This document shows, piece after piece, positions 10,998-22,607 of a stretch of DNA of 64,000 nucleotides. Both the position numbers and the translations under genes were made by a program. The notes beneath the pieces are model-generated. The model was not told the DNA's origin and made no database searches. It saw only the letters and a program-made list of their open reading frames with translations. Source of the stretch: Cannabis sativa (taxonomy: Eukaryota > Streptophyta > Magnoliopsida > Rosales > Cannabaceae); the NCBI RefSeq assembly GCF_029168945.1, contig NC_083602.1, positions 27,267,323-27,331,322 of the forward strand, given 5' to 3'. Position 1 is the first letter of the stretch; the number at the start of each line of letters is the position of its first letter.

Positions 10998-13236
10998 TGT
11001 AAAGCCCGCTTAGTTAATTTGGAAATTAGCAGTTGTTTATGTTTAATCATGAAATTATTTATAGCCATTTAAATAATTTATTATGGAATTCAGATATGCA
11101 TGAGTATGTTATCAGTAGCTTTTATATTTCGTATTTCCGGTGTCCGGTATTTTGGAACGCGGCGTTTGGCTCAGTAGAAATCACAACTTAGTATGTTAGT
11201 ATTTTGGGGACGGATTTAGACATTGGGAATGTCGGGAATGGCCGGGAATTTAGAATGTCCCAAAAATACCCCTTTAGTATGATTTATGTGATTTTATGGT
11301 GGAGGGGCAAAATGGTCTTTTTGCCCCATTAATGTTTTGTCTTATGTGATTTATTAAATGGAAATTAAATGTTATTTGATTATTTTTAGTTGGCTGAAAT
11401 AGATTTAATATAATGGTATATTAAGCTTGAAAATCCTTTTTTTCTCTCATTTTTACACTTAGTCAAAATTAGAAAGTTTTAAAAAAATAGAAAAGCTCTC
11501 TCTCTTTTCCTCTCTTTCGGCTGAGCTTGGAGGGTTCAAGGCTGGGATTTTGGTTGGTGATTTCTAGTGTTTTAGCAAGATCAAAGTGTATTTTCTTTAA
11601 GGTAATTCTTGGCTTTAATCTCTTCCTTGTTTTTCTTGAAATTCTTGATGAAAATGGGTGTTGCATGCTTGATTCTTGGATGTTGTCATTGCTTTCGATT
11701 ATTATTGTTGTTGTTCCTTGTTTAAATGCTGAAATAATTAGGTTTTAGGAGATTGTATAGCATGCTTGAATCCTTGCTCTACTTGGTTATGTGCTTAGGT
11801 GAAAAAGTTAGGAATTTTGAAAGAAAATGTTGTGTTTTGTTTCTGTGAATTGCTGGAAGTTGTATGTTTTCAGAGGTGTTTTTATGCTTAGTTAAGTAGA
11901 ATTAACTAGGCTAGGATGCATGTTAGGTGGTTTTGCTCAAGCTTGAGTTTGGAACTCAAAGCTTGAGCTCCAATGGTGAATTTTGTGTATGTGGTTTCTG
12001 GGTAGGTTTGATGCCTTGGAATTGTTATTTGGGGCATATAGAACAGGTCTGGAAAGTTTGGGATCATTTGGGTTCGAATTGGTCAAGTTAGGAGATTTTT
12101 AGTTTGCTGCCTGCGAGGAACCGGAATTCCGGTTGAGCATCCGAAATTCCGGATGGGGGTTCAGAATTTCCCAGAACCGGAATTTCGGTTGGGCAACCGG
12201 TCTGCCAGTTGGGGATTTTTCAGAACCCTAGTTTTCCTCGTTTTTGGGTTTTTAGGGGTATTGCCATGCTTTTTATCGATAGGGAAACTTTTAGTTTCAA
12301 GTTTTAGTCCCCGGGAAGTGATTTAGCGTGTCACTTATAGCGTTGTGATTTTTATGGTTTAGGAGCCAGTAATCCGCCGTTCAGCTTCAGTTCCAGTCAG
12401 GTTGACCGGGACACCTGAAATCGGAATCCAGGTAAGATTAGTATAACAGTATGCATATGTAGATTACATGTTTAGCGTGCATGTAGGAAGCCTGTTAGAT
12501 TACATTAGATATGTATTTAGGCTTCGAACCACCCAACCCTGTCACGTCGGTACAGGCTGGAGTATGACCAGCAGCCGGAGTATGACCGGTTCGACCGATC
12601 AGCCGACACCGGTTGGTGGTTCGTGCTATTGACCTATCCCGTCGGTACAGGTGGAGTATGACCGGCGGCGGAGTATGACCGGTTCGACCGATCAGGAGGA
12701 TACTTGTCAATAGTACCGTCCCCTGAACGTTCAAAACTCAGTACCATGTTGGACATGGCAGTAGTGCTCAGTACCATGTTGGACATGGCAGTGGCGGGAC
12801 TCAGTATCGTGTTGGACACGGCAGTCAGTTTTATGTATGATATTATTATGCTTTTCTTACTGAGTCTGTCGACTCACAGTTTACGTTCATGTGTAGGTAA
12901 AGGCAAGGCTGTAGCTGATGGACCGTGACCGAGCATATGAGGTTGTACATGTCGGGGCGGTTAGGCCTGGAGCGTACGATCCTCGGGACAGCAGGGTTGA
13001 GATTTTGTAACTGTCGTTAGACGACTTTATTTTGATGTAAAAGTTGAACAGTAAAAACGTTTGTAAATATTTTTATAAATCGGGATCCCGAGACTTTTGT
13101 AAAATGGTTTATAAGTTTAATGAAAAAAGCAAAATTTTAATTAATCACGTTTTTCCATAAACCTCGTTGATTAGCAACGAGCTGCACAGTACGTTCAAAA
13201 ATCACGTAATACGCCTAAGTTAGTTAGGGTGTTACA
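10998..13236 (+). repeat. 5' LTR of gypsy element
   Basis: 2239 bp, TG...CA ends. Inside are a palindrome cluster (12118-12215), a duplicated block of about 100 bp (12540-12700, 'gtatgaccggttcgaccgatcag'-like) and three copies of a ~30 bp unit (cagtaccatgttggacatgg, 12738-12825). Small reading frames here and in the 3' LTR arise from these repeats and are not genes. Confidence 0.95.
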
Positions 13237-13239
13237 ATT

Positions 13240-13257
13240 TGGTATCAGAGCCGCCAG
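13240..13257 (+). other. Primer binding site, initiator-Met tRNA
   Basis: tggtatcagagcc, three bases after the LTR end, complements the 3' end of plant initiator methionine tRNA. It is the start point of minus-strand cDNA synthesis. Confidence 0.9.
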
Positions 13258-13517
13258 GTTGTCTTCCGAAGATCGTCACGACATGTACAATCATCATCAG
13301 CAGTTAGCTCGGTTCACGGTTCAGTAAGCCTTTATTGCTTTAGTAGTTTATTTTATTCAGTTATGAAAAAGAAAAGCCTGTTAGGAAGCATGTTAGTAGC
13401 CTGATAGTAGAATAGGCGCATGTTTCATTTCTAATTTCCAAATTAAGCGGCATTAGTAAGCTCGCCTTGAATACGACCTGATATGCCAACTCTTGGTTTC
13501 GCAGGCGTAATAACTAG

Positions 13518-15292
13518 ATGGACGCCAGGCGGACTACCAGGAGTCAGGGCAACTCCGTGGGGTCGAATCAGGGACAGGGAGCTCAGTTTCCCCCACCTGC
13601 TAGGGGCCGAGGCAGAGGTCCCCGAGGCAGGGCTCGTGGCCGGGGTGATGAGAACCCGCCACAGGCTGCCCAGGCTCCCCCAGCCGATCAGGGAGCCCCG
13701 AACTGGGAGTTGCGGTTTGCGGAGATGCAAGCCCGGATCGAAGAACAGGGCCTCGAGATTCAGAGGTTGAGACAGCAGGGTGCTCCCGGCAGCCTCGTGC
13801 CCGTAGTTCCGGTGGCACTCGCCCCGCCGCCTGTGCCGAGATAGTGGTGGCGGCCCATAGATTGGAACCATTGTATGAGCGGTTCCGGAAGCAAGCACCT
13901 CCGGTATTCCTGGGAGGTCCAGATGTGTCGAAAGCCGAGCAGTGGCTTACGGTGATCACCTGCATTCGAACTTTATGGGTGTCACCGGTAACGACAGAGT
14001 GGTGTGCGCCACATTCCAGTTCCAGGAGGATGCCCTGGTATGGTGGGACATGGTGTCTCAGATTCACGATGTCACCACCATGACCTGGGAAAGGTTTCAG
14101 GAACTCTTCAACGCGAAGTACTATAATGAGGCGGTCAGAAGCGCCAAGAGGAAAGAGTTCGTTCACCTGACCCAGCGGGAGAACATGAGTGTCACTGAGT
14201 ATACTACTCAGTTTGACCGGTTGGCGAGGTTAGCCTCGGGAATTGTGCCGACCGACTTCAGCGGGGAAGGAGAAGTATACCGGACGGGTTGAATCCCAAG
14301 ATCGGGCATGACTTGATGATTACCACTGACGACAGCACCACCTATGCTCAGATGGTGGAGAAGGCACTGCGAGCTGAGGGCGCAGTGGGGTGTATGTCAG
14401 ATTCAGCCAGTACTCCGGTTGGTGGCGGAGCTCCTACCCCTCCTGCATCAGGCTTCAGCAGGGGGAGTAGTGGTTCGGCCATTGATCAGAGGAAGAGGGC
14501 ACCTACTGCTTCCGGCGGCTCGAGCCAGAACAAGAGGTTCCGGGGGAACCAGAACAGAGGGAGTCGTCCTGGTGGTAATGAGACCCGATTCTCCTATCCC
14601 GAGTGCCCTAGCTGCAAGAGGCACCATCGGGGAGAGTGCAAGGGGCAGGGATGCTTTCATTGTGGCATGCCCGGGCACTTCAAGAGGGAATGTCCCCAGC
14701 TCCGGCCAGAGGCACCGAGAGCTCCAGCGATACCCACTCCAGCCAGGGTGTTCGCTATCACGCAGGCTGATGCAGATGCCAGCCCATCAGTTGTTACAGG
14801 TCAGATTTTTATTAACGACTCGCTTTATTCGGTCTTTGTTTGATTACGGGGCTACACGTTCTTATGTGGCGGCCAGGTCTTTAGTAAGTTGGGTAGACCC
14901 TTTTGATAGATATGAATCAGGTTTGGAAACCCTGTTACCTGGCGGAGAATTGGTTATCTCCAATAGGTGGATTAGGTCTATGCCGATCAGGATAGATGGT
15001 AGAGAGTTAAGCGCTGATCTGATAGAGATGAGCTTAGTCGAATTTGATATTATTTTAGGAATGGATTTCCTATCTAAATATTCGGCGAGCATTGATTGTA
15101 AGAGGAAGATGGTGGTCTTCCAACCGGAAAGTGAAGAACCGTTTGTATTTGTGGGTTCGGTTCAGGGATCTCGGATCCCGGTGATCTCGGCTATGTCAGC
15201 GAGAGAATTATTGCACGGTGGGTGCTTAGGGTTTCTGGCCGTGGTGGTGGACACCACTCGGCCAGACACCATTCGGCCAGAGGACATCGTAG
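13518..15292 (+). pseudogene. gag-protease of gypsy element, frameshifted
   Basis: Starts MDARRTTRSQGNS with a G/R/P-rich N-terminus. The retrotransposon gag domain follows (VSKAEQWL; GVTGNDRVVCATFQFQ; ALVWWDM; MTWERFQELFNAKYY; SAKRKEFVHL), then a CCHC knuckle (CFHCGMPGHFKREC, about 14651-14692), then protease (14840-15110). Frame changes are needed near 13840, 13970, 14288, 14832 and 15293. The protease active site reads DYGATRSYV where DSGATRSFV is usual, so the residue next to the catalytic aspartate is lost. Gag packages the RNA; protease processes Gag-Pol. Neither can be made intact here. Confidence 0.88.
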
Positions 15293-17770
15293 TTGGTTCG
15301 GGAATTTTTGGACGTTTTTCCCGAAGAACTTCCAGGGTTACCACCTCATCGGGAGATTGACTTCGTGATTGACTTGGCACCAGGGGTGGATCCGGTTTCT
15401 AAAGCCCCGTATAGGATGGCTCCAGCTGAACTTAAGGAGTTAAAGATTCAGCTCCAGGGGTTGCTTGACATAGGGTTCATTCGGCCCAGTGTGTCACCCT
15501 GGGGAGCCCCGGTTTTGTTCGTGAAGAAGAAGGATGGATCTATGAGGATGTGCATCGACTACAGAGAGTTGAACAAGCTGACGGTGAAGAATAAATATCC
15601 ATTACCTAGGATCGATGACTTGTTCGATCAGCTTCAGGGGAAGACGGTCTTTTCTAAGATTGATCTCCGTTCGGGTTATCATCAGTTGAGAATCCGAGAG
15701 GAGGACATTCCAAAGACGGCTTTCCGCACTAGGTATGGACACTACGAGTTTCTGGTTATGTCATTCGGACTAACCAATGCTCCTGCAGCATTCATGGACC
15801 TGATGAATAGAGTATTCAAGGATTTCCTCGATATCTGTGTGATTGTGTTTATCGACGACATCCTCGTGTACTCTCAGTCAGAAGAGGAGCATGAGTTACA
15901 TCTTCAGATGGTACTGCAACGACTTCGGGAACATAAGCTCTACGCCAAGTTCAAGAAATGTGAGTTCTGGTTGTCTCAGGTGTCCTTCCTAGGGCACATA
16001 GTGAGTAAAGATGGGATCAAGGTGGATCCCGGGAAGATTGAATCCGTCAGGGATTGGCCGAGACCGAAGACAGTGACAGAGATCAGAAGCTTTTTGGGAT
16101 TAGCTGGGTACTACCGTAGGTTCGTGGAGGGGTTCTCCAAAATTTCAATGCCCCTAACCGAGCTTACAAAGAAGAATCAGCGATTTATCTGGTCAGATAA
16201 ATGCGAAGCTAGTTTTCAAGAGCTGAAACAGAGGTTGATTACTGCTCCGGTACTAGCTTTGCCTTCGGACAAGGAAAAGTTCGTAGTCTATTGTGACGCA
16301 TCCAAACAGGGTTTGGGGTGCGTATTGATGCAAGCCGATCGGGTTATCGCTTATGCCTCCCGTCAGTTAAAGGATTATGAACAGCGATACCCGACTCATG
16401 ATTTAGAATTGGCCGCAGTGGTTTTTGCACTGAAGATTTGGCGGCATTACCTTTATGGGGAGAAGTGCGAGATCTTTGAGGAGGCTCATTCTACTCCATA
16501 TTCTCTGCATCCCGGCACCACCAAGATGTACCAAGATTTGAAACCGTACTTCTGGTGGAGCGGTATGAAGAAGAATTTGGTAGAATTCGTTTCGAGATGC
16601 CTCACGTGTCAGCAGATCAAGGCTGAACATCAGAGACCAGCAGGGTTGTTGCAGCCTCTATCCCTACCAGAATGGAAATGGGAGGATATTACGATGGATT
16701 TTGTGGTCGGGTTACCTAGGACCACGGGTATGTATGACTCCATCTGGGTAGTGGTGGATCGATTTACGAAATCTGCTCATTTTCTGCCGGTTAGAACAAC
16801 GTTTACAGTGGATCAGTTGGCAGAGTTATATGTCAGGGAGATAGTGAGACTTCACGGGGTACCGAAGTCTATAGTTTCGGACAGGGATCCGAAATTCACC
16901 TCCAAATTTTGGCAGAGTTTGCAACGGGCAATGGGTACGAAGCTAAAATTCAGTACAGCATTTCATCCTCAGACAGATGGTCAGTCCGAAAGGACAATTC
17001 AGATATTGGAGGATATGTTGAGAGCCTGTGTTATGGACTTTGAGGGTTCATGGAGTAAATATCTACCGTTAATAGAATTTTCATACAACAACAGTTACCA
17101 GAGTACGATAGGGATGGCACCCTACGAACTGTTGTACGGTAGGAAATGTAGATCCCCTATCCACTGGGATGAGACAGGGGAGAGGAAATACCTAGGTCCT
17201 GAGTCAGTTCAACGGACCAATGAGGCAATAGAAAAGATAAAAGCTAGAATGCTTGCCTCACAGAGCAGACAGAAGAGTTACGCAGATCCGAAACGTAGGG
17301 ATGTTGAGTTCCGAGTAGGGGACCATGTGTTTTTGCGAGTATCTCCGATGAAGGGGATTAAACGTTTCGGGAAAAGAGGCAAGTTATGCCCTAGATTTAC
17401 AGGACCTTTCGAGATTCTCGAGAAGATAGGTCAAGTGGCATATCGGTTAGCATTGCCTCCAGCTTTATCAGCAGTGCACAACGTATTTCATGTCTCAATG
17501 TTGAGAAAATACGTTTCAGACCCCTCTCATATACTCAGTTATGAGAGCCTTCAGCTTCAGTCAGATATGTCTTATGAGGAACAGCCAGTGCAGATCCTGG
17601 ATAGAAAGGATAAAGTCCTTCGGAATAAGACCATAGCGTTGGTCAAGGTTCTCTGGAGAAACAGTAAGGTGGAAGAAGCCACCTGGGAGCTAGAATCAGA
17701 TATGCGAGCTCAATTTCCAGAGTTATTCAGGTTAGATTTCGGGGACGAAATCCTTTTAAGGGGGGGATAG
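15293..17770 (+). pseudogene. gypsy pol (RT-RNase H-INT-chromodomain), open but internally deleted
   Basis: An 825-codon uninterrupted frame. The first codon is not ATG; translation would come from upstream. [49 protein letters not shown] and the catalytic FIDDILVYS, followed by [15 protein letters not shown]. RNase H starts with [17 protein letters not shown] and [13 protein letters not shown] but breaks off after [10 protein letters not shown] (about 16479). It joins directly to [13 protein letters not shown], the start of the integrase zinc finger (HHCC with CLTCQQ). The second half of RNase H, including its last two catalytic acids, and the linker are missing. The integrase core ([42 protein letters not shown]) is complete, and the tail ([20 protein letters not shown]) is chromodomain-like. 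Confidence 0.9.
17757..17768 (+). other. Polypurine tract of gypsy element
   Basis: taaggggggga-type purine run directly before the 3' LTR (17772). It is the usual primer for plus-strand DNA synthesis. Confidence 0.8.
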
Positions 17771-17771
17771 T

Positions 17772-20014
17772 TGTAAAGCCCGCTTAGTTAATTTGGAAAT
17801 TAGCAGTTGTTTATGTTTAATCATGAAATTATTTATAGCCATTTAAATAATTTATTATGGAATTCAGATATGCATGAGTATGTTATCAGTAGCTTTTATA
17901 TTTCGTATTTCCGGTGTCCGGTATTTTGGAACGCGGCGTTTGGCTCAGTAGAAATCACAACTTAGTATGTTAGTATTTTGGGGACGGATTTAGACATTGG
18001 GAATGTCGGGAATGGCCGGGAATTTAGAATGTCCCAAAAATACCCCTTTAGTATGATTTATGTGATTTTATGGTGGAGGGGCAAAATGGTCTTTTTGCCC
18101 CATTAATGTTTTGTCTTATGTGATTTATTAAATGGAAATTAAATGTTATTTGATTATTTTTAGTTGGCTGAAATAGATTTAATATAATGGTATATTAAGC
18201 TTGAAAATCCTTTTTTTCTCTCATTTTTACACTTAGTCAAAATTAGAAAGTTTTAAAAAAATAGAAAAGCTCTCTCTCTTTTCCTCTCTTTCGGCTGAGC
18301 TTGGAGGGTTCAAGGCTGGGATTTTGGTTGGTGATTTCTAGTGTTTTAGCATGATCAAAGTGTATTTTCTTTAAGGTAATTCTTGGCTTTAATCTCTTCC
18401 TTGTTTTTCTTGAAATTCTTGATGAAAATGGGTGTTGCATGCTTGATTCTTGGATGTTGTTGCTGCTGATTATTATTGTTGTTGTTCCTTGTTTAAATGC
18501 TGAAATAATTAGGTTTTAGGAGATTGTATAGCATGCTTGAATCCTTGTTCTACTTGGTTATGTGCTTAGGTGAAAAAGTTAGGAATTTTGAAAGAAAATG
18601 TTGTGTTTTGTTTCTGTGAATTGCTGGAAGTTTCTGTATGTTTTCAGAGGTGTTTTTATGCTTAGTTAAGTAGAATTAACTAGGCTAGGATGCATGTTAG
18701 GTGGTTTTGCTCAAGCTTGAGTTTGGAACTCAAAGCTTGAGCTCCAATGGTGAATTTTGTGTATGTGGTTTCTGGGTAGGTTTGATGCCTTGGAATTGTT
18801 ATTTGGGGCATATAGAACAGGTCTGGAAAGTTTGGGATCAATTGGGTTCGAATTGGTCAAGTTAGGAGATTTTTAGTTTGCTGCCTGCGAGGAACCGGAA
18901 TTCCGGTTGAGCATCCGGAATTCCGGATGGGGGTTCGAATTTCCCGTAACCGGAATTCCGGTTGGGCAACCGGTCTGCCGGTTGGGGATTTTTCAGAACC
19001 CTAGTTTTCCTCGTTTTTGGGTTTTTAGGGGTATTGCCATGCTTTTTATCGATAGGGAAACTTTTAGTTTCAAGTTTTAGTCCCCGGGAAGTGATTTAGC
19101 GTGTCACTTATAGCGTTGTGATTTTTATGGTTTAGGAGCCAGTAATCCGCCGTTCAGCTTCAGTTCCAGTCAGGTTGACCGGCACACCTGAAATCGGAAT
19201 CCAGGTAAGATTAGTATAACAGTATGCATATGTAGATTACATGTTTAGCGTGCATGTAGGAAGCCTGTTAGATTACATTAGATATGTATTTAGGCTTCGA
19301 ACCACCCAACCCTGTCACGTCGGTACGAGGCCGGAGTATGACCGGCAGCCAGGAGTATGACCGGTTCGACCGATCAGCCGACACTGGTTGGTGGTTCAGT
19401 GCTATTGACCTATCCCGTCGGTACAGGCTGGAGTATGACCAGCAGCCGGAGTATGACCGGTTCGACCGATCAGGAGGATACTTGTCAATAGTACCGTCCC
19501 CTGAACGTTCAAAACTCAGTACCATGTTGGACATGGCAGTAGTGCTCAGTACCATGTTGGACATGGCAGTAGCGGGACTCAGTATCGTGTTGGACACGGC
19601 AGTCAGTTTTATGTATGATATTATTATGCTTTTCTTACTGAGTCTGTCGACTCACAGTTTACGTTCATGTGTAGGTAAAGGCAAGGCTGTAGCTGATGGA
19701 CCGTGACCGAGCATATGAGGTTGTACATGTCGGGGCGGTTAGGCCTGGAGCGTACGATCCTCGGGACAGCAGGGTTGAGATTTTGTAACTGTCGTTAGAC
19801 GACTTTATTTTGATGTAAAAGTTGAACAGTAAAAACGTTTGTAAATATTTTTATAAATCGGGATCCCGAGACTTTTGTAAAATGGTTTATAAGTTTAATG
19901 AAAAAAGCAAAATTTTAATTAATCACGTTTTTCCATAAACCTCGTTGATTAGCAACGAGCTGCACAGTACGTTCAAAAATCACGTAATACGCCTAAGTTA
20001 GTTAGGGTGTTACA
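17772..20014 (+). repeat. 3' LTR of gypsy element
   Basis: 2243 bp, near-identical to the 5' LTR. Differences cluster in a few indels (around 18455, 18630, 18945, 19325). The palindromes at 18893-18985 are better preserved here than in the 5' copy. Confidence 0.95.
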
Positions 20015-20151
20015 GTAACACTTTTTTAAGTGTTGTTTAATGCTAATATTTTTGGCAACACTCTAGGAGGCAACACTTTTATAAGTGTTGTCTTTTAATT
20101 TTTCTTAGTTAAAAAAAAGTGTTGCTAATTGTATTTTTTCTAGTAGTGGGG

Positions 20152-20719
20152 TGCCCTTGCATATCATCCTGTGCTCACCTCCTGGTGTTATTCCTGCTTA
20201 TATGGCAGTTAGTTTATTGCTATCATTCAAATTTTTAATGTTGGGTGCATTAGTGTTGAAACGACTCAAAAAGGACATTAAGGATTAATCAGGTTTCTAT
20301 TTTAAGTTAGTTAAAGATGATGCCTTGGGTCTCCTATTTCTAGTAATAAAAAATTGTTTCTTAAAGTCCTGAGACAACTGTTCCCCGGAGGTAATAGAAT
20401 GTTCGGTAAATCTGTCAAACTAGCTACTCGTAGCTCCTGTGAGGGATGTTGGAAATAGAATGCATCATAATCCCACATTGTTGGCTCGTATTATAGTGTT
20501 GAAATTATCTAAATGAGCCACTAGATCGGTCGTCCCATCATAAGGTATCACATGTGGCTATTCAATATTTTTGAATGGAAAGGTTCTGGGTCGTCATTTA
20601 AATCATATCCTAGAAGTTTCCCATATTCCCCATCCTAGTATTTCCTAAACAAGTCTTCTAGCTAAATGAATCTTTGTTGAATAGAGTTATCAGCGGGTTG
20701 ATTGGCCTATTCGTATGCT
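20152..20719 (-). pseudogene. Tat gag, middle part
   Basis: Continuation of the minus-strand Tat gag between the CACTA element and the solo LTR. Read on the minus strand, short gag-like stretches remain but with many stops, so only position and orientation support the call. Confidence 0.5.
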
Positions 20720-20724
20720 CGTGG

Positions 20725-22602
20725 TGTTGGAATTATTTTATCAGGATCTAGATTACTAACAAGTCTGTTATTAACATCCTAAACATGAACTTCTAAAAAC
20801 GATATAAAATAAAGGCATATAAAGTATTAGGAACCTTACAGTGGTTGCAGCGGGATATAATGTCTCCTTCCACTCAGATCTCTAACCCTTGTATCCTTTT
20901 TGTAGCAGGGTATCACCAAGATTTGAGTCCGAATCTCCTTCTCTTGAAACTAGATTCTTCACAGCCTTACACACTATGATTGAGTACCACTTGATGTGTG
21001 TGGGCACTCACTCTTTTCACTATGTGGCTTCGATTTTCAAGAGAGGAAGAGAGAGATAGGGTTTCGAATAGGCTAAGTGAAGGAGGCTTAAAATTTTACT
21101 GAATGAATGAGATGCATCATCTTTTCCCTTTAGCCATCACTACCTATTTATAGGAAACCACCTAGGGTTAGGTTAGATTTATTTGACATTAAAATAATGA
21201 AAAAATTAAATGGTAAATTGCTATGGAGTGGCCGGCCATGGATTGATATTGGCCCCACTTTGCAATTTTGCCATTTTTCAAATTTTCCATCTTATTTTCT
21301 CAAAAATACCATTTTTCCAATTTAACCACTTAAATGCCCATTCTAATTATTTAATAACTAAAATTAATTATTAAATAATATCGCCATTTAACATATTTAT
21401 TAATTAGACTCAACAAAGTCTCTTAAATAACAAATAAACCCTAGATTCTCTTTTCTTCACAATTAAGCCCTAGCTTAGTGAAAATTCATAAACTAGACAT
21501 AGTCTAATTTTAGAATTATAATTGATTAATTAAAATCAATTAACTGAGTCTTACAAGTAGTATTGTCTCAACTAGTATGGGGACCATGGACCTATATATT
21601 TGAGCTTCCAATAAGCTAATCTAGAATTTACCAAGTAAATTCGCTAACTTATTAATTCCTCATTGCATCCACCATAGAACTTGGAATTGCACTCTCAGTT
21701 ATATAGAACGCTCTATATGTTCCACGATATAGATACGCTATTAGTTATCCATTGCTATAATCCCAATAAGCAATGATCCTCTATAGATGATCTACATTGT
21801 ATAAAGATTAATTTACCGTTACACCCTTCAATGTATTTTATCCTTAAAACACTTACCCTCCTATAAATGATATTTCAGTAAACTAACATAATCACTGCAA
21901 TGAGTACTCAACCATTTATCTCTGTTTAGCCAAGCTCGAAGGAAATCATCATTTCACTTCTATGTCTTGATAGAAGCTATAGATTCCGTATCTTATGATT
22001 AGCGCTCCCACTCAATTGCACTACAATGTTCCCAAAATATACGTATCACCCTGACCAAAAAGTAGGCTTAACTTACAAATCAAAGAACATGAATAATACT
22101 CTTGAGATCGAACCTAACCATGTCAGGATTAAGATCATTTGATCTAGGATCAACTAGGTGATATTGAATTGAATAGATATTACGGTAAATTTGTCATATC
22201 TAATTCAAGTTCAATATCGGTCCATTCCGATGCATACTCCATACATCCAACCCAAGTTTTACTTTAACCAATGCCATGGAAAGCACATAGCACTTATCCA
22301 AGGTGCAAGTAAACTATGTTGTAGATTATCATATCTGTTAAACCCTGTGTACTGATATATCTAGGAATATATATTTAATCACACAATCTTGATTACTTTC
22401 CACTGTGTTGACGACACAATATACAAGAATATTAATGTGATAAGGGTTTGGATGAATTTATAAATCAAATAAACATATAAATGATAACATGAACCAAATG
22501 ACACACTAAATAAGTGATGAAAATACTTCTGTCTCTTTATTGATAATTAAATGATAGAGATTACATTGAAATAGAGTTTTATTTAGGGCACAAAGCCCAA
22601 CA
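20725..22602 (-). repeat. Solo LTR of family A, minus orientation
   Basis: 1878 bp. The plus strand starts TGTTGGAATTATTTTATCAG and ends GGGCACAAAGCCCAACA, the inverse of the family A LTR ends. It is flanked by the perfect duplication CGTGG (20720-20724 and 22603-22607). No internal region is present, so it is a solo LTR left by LTR-LTR recombination. It interrupts the Tat gag. Confidence 0.95.
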
Positions 22603-22607
22603 CGTGG

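Larger units (their letters stand above)
10998..20014 (+). mobile_element. Ty3/gypsy retrotransposon, chromodomain type (Tekay/Del-like)
   Basis: A 9.0 kb element with two 2.24 kb LTRs of very high similarity, the 5-bp duplication GTAAC (10993-10997 and 20015-20019), LTR ends TGTAAAGCCC...GTGTTACA, an initiator-Met primer site and a polypurine tract. It sits inside the CACTA element. Order is gag, PR, RT, RNase H (truncated), INT with a C-terminal chromodomain-like segment. Gag-PR carries about five frameshifts. Pol is open but lacks half of RNase H. The LTRs differ mainly in a few clusters, which suggests a fairly recent insertion. Confidence 0.95.
9612..20148. mobile_element. Non-autonomous CACTA (En/Spm) transposon
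   Basis: The left end is CACTACTACAAAAAT and the right end is the inverse, ATTTTTTCTAGTAGTG, flanked by the 3-bp duplication GGG (9609-9611 and 20149-20151). Net length without the inserted gypsy element is about 1.5 kb. The subterminal DNA is full of short motifs aagtgttg / caacactt in both orientations (for example 9665-9730, 10945-10970, 20015-20130). Such repeats are transposase-binding sites in characterised CACTA elements. No transposase reading frame is present, so it would depend on an autonomous relative. Confidence 0.92.

Noticed and set aside
12704..12928. Short open frames in both gypsy LTRs (also 19284-19706)
   Set aside because: They follow the tandem repeats in the LTR, lack protein-like conservation and occur on both strands at the same place.
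13240..13257. tggtatcagagcc as a tRNA fragment
   Set aside because: The same motif sits next to two LTR ends here (also at 33044), so it is a primer binding site, not a tRNA gene.
13443..14166. Minus-strand frames of 151 and 188 codons
   Set aside because: They overlap the GC-rich gag gene on the other strand and show no domain; they are shadows.
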